From assembly GCA_009760855.2 (NCBI GenBank), contig WPIO01000073.1, positions 207,001 through 271,000 on the forward strand: a stretch of DNA of 64,000 nt, given 5' to 3'. Each line of letters opens with the position of its first letter. Positions within the stretch are counted from its first letter, which is position 1. Under the pieces are notes generated by a model. That model searched no databases. It saw only the letters and a list, made by a program, of their open reading frames with translations, and was not told the DNA's origin. The position numbers and the translations under genes are program-made. Below are positions 33,250 through 44,808 of the stretch, piece by piece. This DNA is from Cristatella mucedo (Eukaryota; Bryozoa; Phylactolaemata; Cristatellidae).

Positions 33250-34655
33250 TTGCGATTTACGAAATTCAAAAGGCGTATGGTAATGCTTGTGTCTTGACTG
33301 TGCAGAGCTGTTGATAGAAGTGGCTGTGAAGTTAACTTCTCATTCTGCTGAGAAAGGTCATCGGGATTTGAAAAAGTCTGCATCTGTTCTGAAGCGGGCC
33401 TGTAGCCTACTTCACATACTTTACATTGGTTAGAGAACTGGCGCATTACTCTAACCGATGGAGCTATTGAGGCTAGTCGTCCTAAAGTGTTCCTTGTAAT
33501 GTCTGTGCAAGTTGAAAGTGAACTAATAATGTCCCTTTAGTTACATCAGGTGACGACGGCTGACGGTCAAAGTTTGACAATTCCCTCAAAATAATAATGG
33601 TAATACCCTAAACGTGGGCTACGTTTTCTGCAGACGAAAATAAAAACGGCTCGTTACTCTTGACAGTTTGAGTTGACTTTACTCGTGACACCAAAATGCA
33701 GTGCACTCCGCGGAACACTGCCTGACGAATACCAGTTTCTCGTGATGGCATGCACTGCTCCTAGGAAGTGGAGTTTGAATGGTTAAGCGTTGGTTTGAAG
33801 CTCACCTCATTCTGGACATGGGAAATATTTTTAAGCCTTAACGGTGGCGTACTAGATCAGTCAGATTAGGACTGCCAAAATAGTATTCGATGTTCATGAA
33901 CTATAATGACCACGAACCGGTTATTTCATAATCGAGCGTCAAGTGGTATTGAAGCTTTGGTCGAATAATAGGCAGCAGCCAGTTGTGCTCTAGGTGTCGA
34001 GCCCGGCAGGTTTGCCCGAGACTTCGCCTGGTTGACAGTTCAATGGTGCTCTGGGCGCCTTGCGAGAGCTGTACATCTTGGCTGGTACTAGCGGCCGGTA
34101 GACCTCATTCACTGTTGATTAGACTACTCTATGCAATTGATCTTGCACTTGCTATCTAAATGAATGGGGGCTCTTCCTTGCGTAAATGTTTCGCTGCTGA
34201 CGGCGCACTTGCGTGTGTTAGGACTGCACCTACAAGTCGCTCGCCGAGATACAAACTTCAGGGCTTTGCCGGTGTTTGTCTCGAATGGGCAAGGTCTAGC
34301 AGCGTTTCGAGCGCTGCCTACCCAATCTTCGCTCAGTCTGGACGTGGACGGTTGTCACGTGTGTTCCAATACATGCTAAGCATCCACACAATGTAATGAG
34401 GCCATGACACCAGCCGTCTACTTGCGGCAATGCTCAGTTTCATGTGGGGTCAATTCACTCTCGATGCTAACAATGCTCACTTATGATGCATGATGCAAGT
34501 CAAGAGGATCATATGGATGTATGACGTAGGCTGGCCCTGTGCCACAATAATTCGACCTTCGTTGGCTGAAGACCAACTTGAGACCAGTCTCGGGTCCGAT
34601 CGATGAGTTACTCCTTACCTTAGTCGTTCCAGATGCGTGGACAGATCTGGGCCAG
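33250..34655 (+). other. no gene recognised
   Basis: It contains a short repeat at 34178-34290 that matches 28855-28960 (see findings). Confidence 0.4.
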
Positions 34656-34714
34656 CAGCCCGATAGAATGAGCTAGATCGCTATTATGGTATGATGGGCT
34701 AGATCGCTAGTATG

Positions 34715-34853
34715 GAGCTGGTTTGGCCCACTGGTTAAGGTGCTCGCCCACAGCCAAGGTCTTGCCGAGGTCATGGTTTCGAGCCCGTGGCATATGTGAA
34801 GCGCCTGAATAGAGATCAAGCTGTCTTAGGGCGCTATATGAATGAATTATATT
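34715..34853 (+). mobile_element. tRNA-derived SINE family 1
   Basis: GAGCTGGTTTGGCCCACTGG head, ATATGTGAAGCGCC, AGAGATCAAGCTGTCT and GGGCGCTATATGAATGAAT. It is inserted between copies of a local ATGGGCTAGATCGCTAGTA repeat. Confidence 0.8.
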
Positions 34854-35050
34854 TATTTACATTTACTCACAGTAGAATGGGCTAAATCGCTAGTACCGTA
34901 GAATGGGCTAGATCTAACAGTCGCAGGCGCATCCTATATGCTGCAGGGGCTCAGGCCTCAACCTCGGCCATCATCAATTGCAATCACCCTGACTTCTGTC
35001 GGCACCAGCACCACTGAGCCTATCCAGCCCTCCCTAACCTTTAAACTTTA

Positions 35051-35655
35051 GTGATAATAATAATAATAATAATAATAATGCACTTGATAAGAGTGCTCTC
35101 AGAGAACTCAATCTCTTTCTAGGCGCTTTACATTTGCTGCAAAGGGAAACACGATTGAATGGTGAGTAATGTCATGCTTGATAAACAAAATGAATAACAT
35201 GGTTAGGGGTAACATGCACAGGGTCAGCATGCAAGTGTGGTTAGTGGCAGCATGCACAGTGTCAGCAAGCACATGAAGGAAAAATCACAGGGACCCACTA
35301 AAGGCTGTCCTTAATAGGTGTGCTTTTTAAGTTCATTTTAAATGTGGTCAAGTCAGGGGATGTTCTGACGAAAGTCGGCAGTGAGTTCCAGGCTTTGGGA
35401 CCATACGAACGTAATGCGCGGTCTCCAACGGATTTGAGGTTTGCACGAGGTATTGGTAAACTGTTCGATTCCGAAAAGCAGGCGGTACGATACTTGGCCT
35501 GGTGGGGCAGTAGATCTGAGAGATAGGCTGGAGTCAAAGAATGAAGTGACCTAAAAGTGAGCGACAAAATCTTGAAGTCGATCCGTTGCTTGACTGGGAG
35601 CCCATGCAGGTCGATGAGAAGTGGTTCATGACTGTCGACGGCACTATTCATCACA
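35051..35655 (-). mobile_element. LINE family A 3' end, antisense
   Basis: (AAT)n, hairpin (35085-35125), 3' UTR, and C-terminal ORF encoding SNSLPIPRANLKSVGDRALR and WNSLPTFVRTSPDLTTFK on the minus strand. It is 5' truncated. Confidence 0.88.
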
Positions 35656-35847
35656 GTTCCTTTATTTTTTTTAAAGATCGATGGATACAGATTTTTCTAT
35701 TCGGTTCCTAATAGAGGCACCCCCTTTCACAATTCTTATTGACAAGTGTAGTGGGCACGTGAAGCCCTGTGGAAGTTAAGTGACAGGTTATTGCCGACTG
35801 AGATCACAAATCACGACGTGCAGATAGCTCGATAGCTCGATCGCCAG

Positions 35848-36162
35848 GTGCGGCTCAATGAAGCTGAAGATCGGGCAGCCCGCCCTCTGAAAGTCAGCTG
35901 CAGACGAAGCAGCCGCCTGCAGACGAAGCAGCAGCCAGTTGAGTTGAAATCAGCCCGCTGCCGCAGAAGAAGCCGCCAGCTGTTGGGAGAGCAGGCCACT
36001 TCTGCCGAAGACGATGCCGCCAGCTGTGAGGAAAGCAGCCCCGCCTGCTACAGACTAAGAAGCCAGCTGCGAGGCAAGCAGCCCTTCCTGACCCTGACCC
36101 TGACCCCAAGCCCGGAGAACAATGCTGAGCTTCGCTGTGAAGGCAAACAGCAAATGAGTTAA
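35848..36162 (+). other. open frame over a degenerate Gln/Arg/Ser-rich repeat
   Basis: The frame stays open because the DNA is built from imperfect repeats of AAGCAGCC, GCCAGCTG and AGACGAAG between about 35876 and 36095. Minus-strand frames are open too. I regard it as low-complexity DNA rather than a proven gene. Confidence 0.2.
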
Positions 36163-36594
36163 TCATTTTCCTAGTACGGCCGTATTCATTTCTCTGACTA
36201 CCCGGACCCGAAATGTATCCGGCATTGTCTCGTCAAGCAGACAACTCAGGTTGTCTTCTTCATATTTATGCCGCTTTGAAGAACATTTAGCTGACGACAG
36301 TAGTGATACTTCTACGATTACTCTTACGAGATCAGAAGTGTGCAGACGCTATACCACAATCTTAGCTCGCCTCTGGGCTAGCGAACGCCGAGCGGTTACG
36401 AGTTGCTGCTGTCGCTGAATCAGCATGTGATGCTGCCAAGTTGAGATGCTGCCAAGCACAGAAAACCCGTCACTAAATTTAACTACGAATGGCTTGCAGG
36501 GTGTGCATCTGCCGGCCGTAAGTAAACACTAGTGCTTCGCCTCCGGTGGAGAGCAGCTGAGTAGAGTAGCTTGCAAGCGCTTCCCTAGACAGGG

Positions 36595-36722
36595 AGCCGG
36601 GTTTGGTCCAGGTGTAAGACGCTGGCCTTTAAAGACTTTAATCGTGGGCTACTGCCACGAGACATATGCTAAACACCAGGACAGAGATTAAAATCTGTCT
36701 GGGCATTGACAGAAATTAAACA
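36595..36722 (+). mobile_element. decayed SINE family 1
   Basis: GGAGCCGGGTTTGGTCCAGG head, then GACATATGCTAAACACCAGG and ACAGAGATTAAAATCTGTCT in tail position. Confidence 0.55.
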
Positions 36723-36729
36723 TTTCTTT

Positions 36730-37675
36730 AGGGACTGAAACTACTATTAGTAAAGTGCTTTCTTGAAATTTGACTCAATGCTCCAACACACGAGGCTTGG
36801 CAAGGAAACGGCTGGGCAACTGGCAGAGCAACACATTTGAAACCGACTTATCATCACTTCAGATTAATTTTCATAACATCTAAGCCACAGGTTACGACAA
36901 GTCCCGGTCCTTACAGTCTAGCTCAGGAACAGTTGCTTATCTCTAGCAACTGACACAATCTGGCTGGCCAGCATGCCAGCGTTTCGGTATATGCTTATAT
37001 AAGGCGATGCTATATATACACACAGGAATTAATTAAAGCAATCTAGCACTGGCTCATAAGTTTTTCCGAGATCACTTTGGTGTGCTACGATTGTACCAGG
37101 TTGAAGGGTATTTTTCAGTCGTACTCGTTCGTAATCCTCAGAATTTTTTCGAGCACGCCACTGAAATGCGTTATCAGGTCAGCTCAAGGGGTCCGTTAGC
37201 TTGCACTCAGTTTTACAATTAGCTTTACTTCAGCCTTCGCACTTGATGAGCAGGAGAAATCTAGCTGCCGTTAGCATGGTGTTATCTCTAGCTATCTAAC
37301 CCTTTAGGAACGTTAAATTCGATATGTATAATCCCACTCTTGAAGCAATGCAAACAGACTAGCTTATGGGCAGTCAATTGTTATAAAAAGCCTACATGTT
37401 TAACACAAGCCGTTTAGATTCCAAAACTTACTTTAGATACACGTATTCTGTAAAAAGGGTGCAGCCACATGGCAGTGTCTCTCTCATAGCCTGCTCGTTA
37501 TTTACTATTATTGATCAAAGCTTTCCTAATCTCAACGGGCAGGAAAACCAAATAATCCCCAATGCCTTTCACTTGAATGTAATTAAGGTAAATAAGTTTG
37601 CCTAGTTTCCTAAAATAGGATAGCTTTTATACTACGCATGGTTTTGCCAAGCCGTACGCCTAAGCTACTTACAAA
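36730..37675 (+). other. AT-rich, nothing recognised
   Basis: A 69-codon frame at 37396 has no family or splice support. Confidence 0.5.
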
Positions 37676-37680
37676 GTAAG

Positions 37681-38402
37681 CTAGCTATCACGTCCGATCC
37701 CTATCTAAGATTTGGAACAGTCTTCGATTGTGGCTTGCAAAGACTTTAGCTTCTTAGTTCTGTCTCGGCTAGATTACTGTATTTTCATTTTGGCTGAGCT
37801 ATCTAAAAAGCCACTGGGCCATTGCAGCTGGCAATGAATGTAACACTAGTTTAAAAATCCCAGAGGTTTGACCAAGTGTCTCCTTTGCTGGAAGTCATTG
37901 GATGGCTGCCGCTTGATCCAAGGATATAAAACAAAGTTCTTAAGCTGATGCATAACGCCCGCAACGACTTGGCTCATTCATAGCTAGCTAAACTGCTGCT
38001 CCAATGTCAGCTTCCTCGTGCCCTCAGGTCCTGTAATAACAAGAGATTAGCCGTTCCATTCCTCCGCGTAAAGACCGTTGGCGACAGCAGCTTTCGCTCT
38101 GCACGTCCTAGCGTGTGCAAGTCACTTTCACGATTCTTAGGCAATGACAGCTGTTCTCCTGCTGCTGACTATGGCACATCCTTTCCTGCCGTCCTGAGCT
38201 GCCACCTCCATGCTACTCACTACGTCAGCTGCCCTCCTAACTCACCTATGCTTCCCGCTTTCTCTTTGTTTCTTGAGATGAAGTCCGTTAGCTATGGAAT
38301 ACTTCCCGCAAGCAGCTTAAGCTGTGAGTGGGCTATACAAAACTCTTCTGCGTAACACCCACGCAGTTTACAGGGATTTGTGGAGTTACAGACGGAGATA
38401 CA
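37681..38402 (+). mobile_element. LINE family B, decayed copy
   Basis: It matches the C-terminal RT region of 25815-27115 (TCACGTCCGATCCCTATCTA onward) to the GGAGTTACAGACGGAGATAC end. Stops and indels disrupt it. Confidence 0.8.
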
Positions 38403-38639
38403 TGTTAAGGATTAAGTGATCGTATGTGCACATTCGTACCACACAATGCAGCGTCCATAAACATGAGTTACGCGATTAATGATTGGCAAGGAAAAGCACG
38501 CATTATGGCATCAATTGTATTTGAAAAGCCAAGTCGTTTATTTATTCAAAGAAGTACGTGTTTCGCTTACTTTAAAAATTGAGGAACTCTATCCCAACAA
38601 ATACTCTCAACTCTCACTCCTCATGTATGCACGTATCTT

Positions 38640-38885
38640 CGTCCGTAACTCCATAAAGCTATAAAGACTATGTGAGTGTTACGCAGGAGAGCTTTGTATA
38701 GCCCACTCACAGCCTAAGTGGTTTTCGGTACGCATTCGGTAGCCAACAGACTTCGTCTCACACAACAAAGAGAAAGCGGGTAGCATAGCAGAGTCGGGAG
38801 AGCAGTTGAGATAGTAAGTAGCTTGGAAGTAGCAGCGAAGGACCGCTGAAAAGGATGAGCCATAGTCGGCAGCTGGGGAATCAGC
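38640..38885 (-). mobile_element. LINE family B 3' end, antisense
   Basis: The minus strand encodes ADYGSSFSAVLRCYFQATYY and ends with CTTTATGGAGTTAC, as in the other family B copies. With 37681-38402 it forms a tail-to-tail inverted pair. Confidence 0.8.
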
Positions 38886-38944
38886 AGAACCAATAGGCCA
38901 CGTGGATGCTCGCAAGCTAGTTTAGGCATTGCCTTTCTCCAGAG

Positions 38945-39300
38945 GTCCGCCGCCTCACTTCTGGCGTTGCATCCTCAACGATTGCAGTAAGCTAATTGTC
39001 TAAGCCAGCAAGCTCAATGCAGGCTATTTCCATATCCACTTTTTCGAATTAGCGCCCCTATAGATAGGCTGCTCCTTTGGCCTCATTCAAAAGCTAGGGA
39101 GCATTGCCCAAACCCTGCAGTGGCTTGCTGCCACCGTTTGGTGGCTCGCTCTTCTAGCTCCGACCTTCTGCCTCACATGTCGATTGAGACTGTAAATGCA
39201 CCTGATTATGTTCAGTGCCGACTGACCAGAAGAAACCTACCACAAAGACAACTTGAACCCGGGATCATAGGTCTGGGATCCACACCTCTAGTTAATAGGC
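38945..39300 (+). other. nothing recognised
   Basis: Unassigned DNA upstream of the nested LINE-A pair. Confidence 0.4.
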
Positions 39301-39302
39301 TA

Positions 39303-39360
39303 CCACTAACCACACTTGCATGCTGACCCTGTGCCTGTCACCCCTAACCATGTTGTTCGC
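39303..39360 (+). mobile_element. LINE family A 3' UTR piece, left part of a split host copy
   Basis: CACTAACCACACTTGCATGC and CACCCCTAACCATGTTGTT are 3' UTR phrases. The copy resumes at 41399-41533 after the inserted element. Confidence 0.75.
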
Positions 39361-41402
39361 AGATTCACAGATGCACAATCCAAAAATGCTGATGTCGACA
39401 ATAAACCATCTCCTCAACCGTTCTCAGATTAGCTTCTTACCTGATGATTCTTGTGATGATCTAGCCGATCGCTTCTCTCGATTCTTTGTGCAGAAGATAG
39501 ACAAGATCAGGGAATCCATTCCTGCGATGACAACCTCTCCACTAGAATGCTGTTCCTCGGTACCTGGCTGCACCTCAATGTCTGCATTTAAGCAGGTCAC
39601 TAGTGATCAAGTCCTTAAGTTCGTATCGCAATCAAAGAAGACAACAAGTCCTCTGGACCCTATTCCCACTGGCATGCTCCTACGCTGCATTGATCTACTG
39701 TTGCCATGCATAACTAATATCATTAACATGTCATTAGCCTCAGGTCATGTCCCAGCACCTTTCAAAAAAGCTGTAGTCAGGCCTCTTCTCAAGAAAGCAA
39801 CACTAGACCAAGAGAACTTGAGCAACTACCGCCCAGTCACCCTTCTAGCATTCCTATCAAAGACACTGGAACGGGTCGTAGCAGACCAGCTGAACTCATA
39901 TATCGAAACCTCACACCTTGCTAGTAAGTTCCAGTTTGGCTTTAAAGTGAATCACTCCACAGAGTCAGCATAGCTTAGGGTATACAACGACCTACTTAGG
40001 AAGCAGACATGGGTAGAGTGTCTCTTCTGGTTTTGCTTGATCTTTCGGCAGCTTTTGACACCATCGATCAAAAGTTCTTCTAGGGCGCCTCTCATCTCGC
40101 CTGGGCATCACTGGCACTGCTTTGCAGTGGTTCAGGTCCTATCTCAGTGGGAGACTCCAGAGTATTGACGTGAATGGACAAAGATCATCTGAAGTACCTC
40201 TGAAATATGGAGTACCTCATGGCTCAGTGCTAGGTCCGGTTCTTTTCACGGTTTATACTCTGCCTCTTGCTGATGTGAGTGCCAAGCACAATCTAGGCTT
40301 TCACTTCTATGCAGATGACACTCAGTTGTACCTTTGCTTTGATCCCTCCCAGCCTTCGAGCACCTCAAATTCTCTAAACTCACTTGCTGCATGCATTGAT
40401 GACATCCGCACATGGATGGCAGCAAATTTTCTAAAACTAAATGATGACAAAACTAACTTACTAGTTATGGGCCAACCCAGTGTTATTCCGAGATTGGAAA
40501 GGCTGTCTCTCAAAATTGCCTCTGCCAGCATATCTCCTTTCGAATCAGCTCGAAATCTTGGTGTCATATTCCAAAGCGACTTCTCGTTAGACGACCATAT
40601 GAGCTCCACAGTCAAATCAGCATATTTTCAGCTTCATAATGTTTCTAAAATTCGGGCTTGTTTAGATAAGGATACCACGTCCAAATTGGTCCATGCATTC
40701 GTGACATCCCGTCTCGACTTCTGTAACTCACTGCTTACTGGCCTACCAGCATGTGCGATCAGGCGATTGCGGCTGGTGCAAAACTCTGCAGCTAGGCTTG
40801 TCTGTCGTGAGCGTCGCAGTTGCCACATTACTCCACTTCTCGCCGACCTGCACTGGCTACCATTCAAGCAGCGGATTGACTTCGAGGTTTTGTCGCTCAC
40901 TTTTAGGCCCCTTCATTCTATGGCTCCAGCCTTTCTCTCCGACATACTCCCCCACCAGGCCAAGCATCGTACCACCCGCTTTTCAGAATCCAACAGTCTA
41001 GAAATACCTTGTACAAACCTTAAATCCTTTGGAGACCGTGCATTTAGTTCGTATGCTCTCAAAGCCTGGAACTCCCTCACGACCTGCGTCAGAACATCCA
41101 CTGACCTGACCACATTTAAAAGGAACCTAAAAACACACCTATTTAGGCCAGCATTAAGTGGGTCCCTGTGATTCGTCCTTGATGTGCTTATGCGTGCTCA
41201 CACTGTGCATGCTGCCACTAACTACATTTTCTTGCTGACCCTGTGCATATCACCCCTAACCATGTTGTTCATTTTGCTTATTTTTCAAGCACAATTTTAC
41301 TCACCATTCAATTGCATCTCCTTTGCAGCAAATGAAAAGCGCCTAGAAAGAGATTAAGTTCTCTGAGGGCGATTTATCAAGTACATTATTATTATTATTA
41401 TT
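39361..41402 (+). mobile_element. LINE family A, longest copy, nested
   Basis: It runs from the pre-RT linker (DDLADRFSRFFVQKIDKIRE) through RT (PAPFKKAVVRPLLKKATLDQ, NYRPVTLL). A stop at 39971-39973 and a frameshift before 40122 break the frame, which then continues to 41171. The second part shows KYGVPHGSVLGPVLFTVY, FHFYADDTQLYLCF with the catalytic Asp pair, and the C-terminal L2-type domain. The 3' UTR, hairpin (41336-41380) and (ATT)n follow. No endonuclease is present, so it is 5' truncated. It sits inside another family A 3' UTR. Confidence 0.93.
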
Positions 41403-41533
41403 CGTGTTGTTTATCAAGCATGATATTACTCACCATTCAATCGCGTTTTCCTTTTCAGCAAATGTAAAGCTCCTAGGAAAAATTGAGTTCTCTGAAGGCG
41501 CTTAATCAAGTGCATTACTATTATTATTATTTT
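41399..41533 (+). mobile_element. right part of the split LINE family A host copy
   Basis: TTCGTGTTGTTTATCAAGCA continues the 3' UTR interrupted at 39360. Then come the hairpin and an imperfect (ATT)n. Confidence 0.78.
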
Positions 41534-41539
41534 TAGGGG

Positions 41540-42935
41540 CGAGGATCAGTGACAGGCACAGTAAAGAGCGAGATGGATTGCATGGTAGCCATTGTCTTCG
41601 GAGCCCATTGCACGAGAACGCTACGAGGGAGTGCCATGAAATTAAGAGGGTAAGGTAACGTAATTTATTTCCTCCTGTAACTCCACACAAGCCATATACA
41701 ATATGTGGGTTTTAGGCAGAAGAATTAGGATACATTTTAACGACAATGAGCAACAATAGTCATTTGAAGTTTGAGCTTTGCAGCCCTTCCAATATCCGGT
41801 CGATTCTGGCTTAAGTAAAGTGGGTAGCGTTGGATTTCGGTCATTCGTCGAACCCTGCGGCCATTGTGCTGCCTCGCCCCGATCAAGGGTGGAAGAATTC
41901 ACTTTACCATGGTTCCTCGCCAGTTAGGATTATCTGCAACTGCAAGAAGTTGCTTACAACGATACTCGGTGCAGTTCCTCGATGACTATTCGAGCTTGGC
42001 AAACGAGACGTTGCTTTCATATTCGGCCCAGTCGCCGACGCATCATCTTCCGGTTAGGCAACTACCGACTTCCAGCAAACGACGGAGTAGTGGAGAGCTC
42101 AAGCCGATGTAGGGGCTGAGCAACGCCGGGCTTTTATCCGGCGACGGAAGCACGTGGATATTCCTTTTCAGAATCGCACTGATTAGGTGCACCCCCAGGA
42201 GTAACAAAAGTACTTTATCAGCTGTCAGTTGAGTACATTTGTCTCGCTCCTGACACTGATGCATGCAGCCACGCCCCTCTCACGGTCAGCTCAGCTGGCG
42301 GCCGTTCTTGGGGAACCCGGTGTAGCCAGCGAAAATAATCCCTGCCGAGATAACATTCGGGTATGGTGTGGCCAAGGCCAGAGTATACCCTTCAAGACTC
42401 AGTGTCCTAGATTAAGTATACCTGGGAATCAAAAATGGACTGGGCGAGGCCAAGCCCCTCCAGGCCAGAATACGCCCCAATCTGAAGGATGACGCAGATA
42501 ACCGAACTTTTTAATTATAATTAAAATTTTGGTTATCATTAATTGTTTTATGAATATCGTCCCTAGAGAGAACAGCTGACAATAAGCTTTCGCCGATATC
42601 CGACCACGAACTTCGGACGATGACTAAAAAGCGTGTGAATGGAAGTAAGAATTTCAATTTGATCAATTGAAGACGTTTCTGATACAGTCAAATTTGCTGT
42701 GAAGTTGAATACACTTGCAATTACGTTTAAGCATGTCGGAAATCATGGAATTGTTTCGCATGAATGTACTTAAACAGTGCTTGCATTACTCAAGAGAAGA
42801 TCTTAAAACGTCATCTCATTACAATCACTTGCATACTACATTAATTTCTTTTAAAATTATTTCAGATTTAATTCTCAACCATTGCAGACCAACTATGTGA
42901 CCAGCTTTTAGGATTCCACACTGGAACGCAACAAA
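41540..42935 (+). other. no gene recognised
   Basis: Several 60-90-codon frames have no motif. Two partial internal similarities (GGCCAAGGCCAGAGTATACC and AGGCCAGAATACGCCCC, about 42370-42480) hint at a short local duplication. Confidence 0.4.
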
Positions 42936-42939
42936 AGTA

Positions 42940-43903
42940 ATCTCAAGTGCACTCATGTTCCACCTTCAGGGAAAGGTGTATACAGCTGCTGTCACTGTAT
43001 GCTGCTGTCACTGTATGCTGCTGTCACTGTATGCTGCTGTCACTGTATGCTGCTGTCACTGTATGCTGCTGTCACTGTATGCTGCTGTCACTGATCCCTT
43101 CATCAAGTGGACTGAAGAAACGGCTGCTCCAGACAAAGGTGCCAAGTCAGTAACCATTTGTATTTACTACCTTATTTTCCGCCTCGGATGTATGGACACA
43201 GATTATCGACCAAGGACGGATATTTTGTGAACTCGATAAACAAAATCCTGACGGAGCATTTGCAAACAGATCAGCGAATTCCATGTGCCAACCGCCCACA
43301 TTCAAATGGACGACGGGAACATGATAACCTAACACTCAAAGAATTTCCTTAGGAAGACCGAGGGAACAACTGGGACCAATTAATACACGTTTTTCTGTTT
43401 GCTTATCACATCTGTGCACGCCTCAGCTAAGTGCACTCCATTTAAATTCATGTATTGACAGAAGGCAAAGCTTCCCATTGACTTCTTCCTATAGGAACAT
43501 GATACTGTGACCCCATGCTCCTATCAGATGATGCCAACGTGATGTTCTGGTGACGTTGACAGCCATCCATGACCAGCTCCGTTCAAGCGTAATTACCAAA
43601 ATTCACTCTGCCCAGGGACACCGGAAGTGTGTCTTTGATCGTCATGTCAAAGCTACAGCAATAAAGATGTTGTTGCTGGTTCTACCCTTTGCATTAAGAA
43701 TTAGACAGCCCCGAATTCATCGTTTGGTTTCAAAGATCGAACCACGTTGGATTGGATCCTACACAGTTGTTGAATCCGTGACTAAGGAACGAGTTAAAGT
43801 TAACAACAGTAAGACTGACAGGATACCGAGCAACAGCTATCGCGGTAGCATCGTTGAGATTTACGAGCTTAGCCTAGGCTTCTTCACCAGCCCCAGTCAC
43901 TAG
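42940..43903 (+). pseudogene. decayed Ty3/Gypsy LTR-retrotransposon integrase
   Basis: Pieces in the expected order for a Gypsy integrase: a DPFIKWTEETAAPDKGAKSV segment (core, 43091 on), IFRLGC, a TKDGYF-type segment, NRPHSNGRREHDNLTLKEF, a CTPFKF segment, then a C-terminal region with RIHRLVSKIEPRWIGSYTVV (43550-43903). Frames change between pieces, so it is dead. No LTRs, primer-binding site or RT were recognised next to it. Integrase would insert element cDNA into host DNA. Confidence 0.7.
42985..43092 (+). repeat. 16-bp tandem repeat, about seven units
   Basis: Unit TGCTGCTGTCACTGTA, spaced 16 bases (GTCACTG at 42991, 43007, 43023, 43039, 43055, 43071, 43087). It lies inside the integrase remnant at the segment that would encode AAVTD. 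Confidence 0.95.
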
Positions 43904-44282
43904 ATGATTACCCCAGTAAATCTGCCCGTTAATGACCAAAGGAAAATACACTCAAATGACCACTTAAAAAACAGACAATGAAAAAATATCTATCTCGGTA
44001 AAACGGAGGCAGACCAAGACTTTCAGCCTATTAACAGTTTCAAGAAGAAAGTATCACGGCATTACTTTTGGCCTTACTTTTTGTGAGGATGTATATTTTA
44101 GAAGAACACGGAACTTTGTGCAACCATGGAGTATGTACAAAACCAAAGACGATATGAACAGCTACTTTTTGGCTATCAGCTAAATCTTGACAGGATCTGA
44201 ACACAACCACTCCTATCTCAGAGATAAAAGCCTCATTCACCTGAAGAGTGACTTGGTGAAATAACTACAGGATGCATACTAA

Positions 44283-44808
44283 CATCATAAATATGTCATT
44301 AGCCTCAGGTCATTTTCCAGCACCTTTCAGAAAGGCTGTATTCCGGCCGCCACTCATGAATGCGACACTAAACCAAGAGAACTTGAGCAACTTTACAGTT
44401 CCTATCAAAGACAATTGGAACGAGTTGAGGCAGACTAGCTGAACTCATATTTTGAAACTTCAAACCTTGCTAGGAAGTTCCAGTCTGGTTTTAGTGCTAA
44501 TAATCTCACTGAGTCAGCGATGCTTCAGTGTACAACGAACTACTTAGGTATGAGACATAAATACAATGTCTCTGCTTGTTTTGATCGATCTTTCGGCAGC
44601 TTTTGACACCATCGATCACAAAGACAGCATTTAGTGGGTCCCTGTGATTCGTCCTTGATGTGCTTATTCGTGCTGACACTGTGCATGCTGCCACTAACCA
44701 CATTTGCATGCTGACCCTGTGCATGTCACCCCTAACCATATTATTCATTTCGTTTGTTTTGCAAGCATGATTTTACTTAACATTCAATTGCATTTCACTT
44801 TACAGTGT
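44283..44808 (+). mobile_element. LINE family A, left part of a copy with internal deletion
   Basis: RT region (TCATTAGCCTCAGGTCATTT to GACACCATCGATCACAAA) jumps at about 44622 straight into the 3' UTR (GACAGCATTTAGTGGG). It stops at CACTTTACAG, where another copy is inserted. It resumes at 45739. Confidence 0.85.

Noticed and set aside
40322-41113. Minus-strand frames opposite LINE A
   Set aside because: They are shadows of the RT reading frame. Similar shadows recur at the same relative position in other copies, for example 44959-45528.
42985-43092. CRISPR array
   Set aside because: The units are contiguous with no spacers and the genome is eukaryotic.
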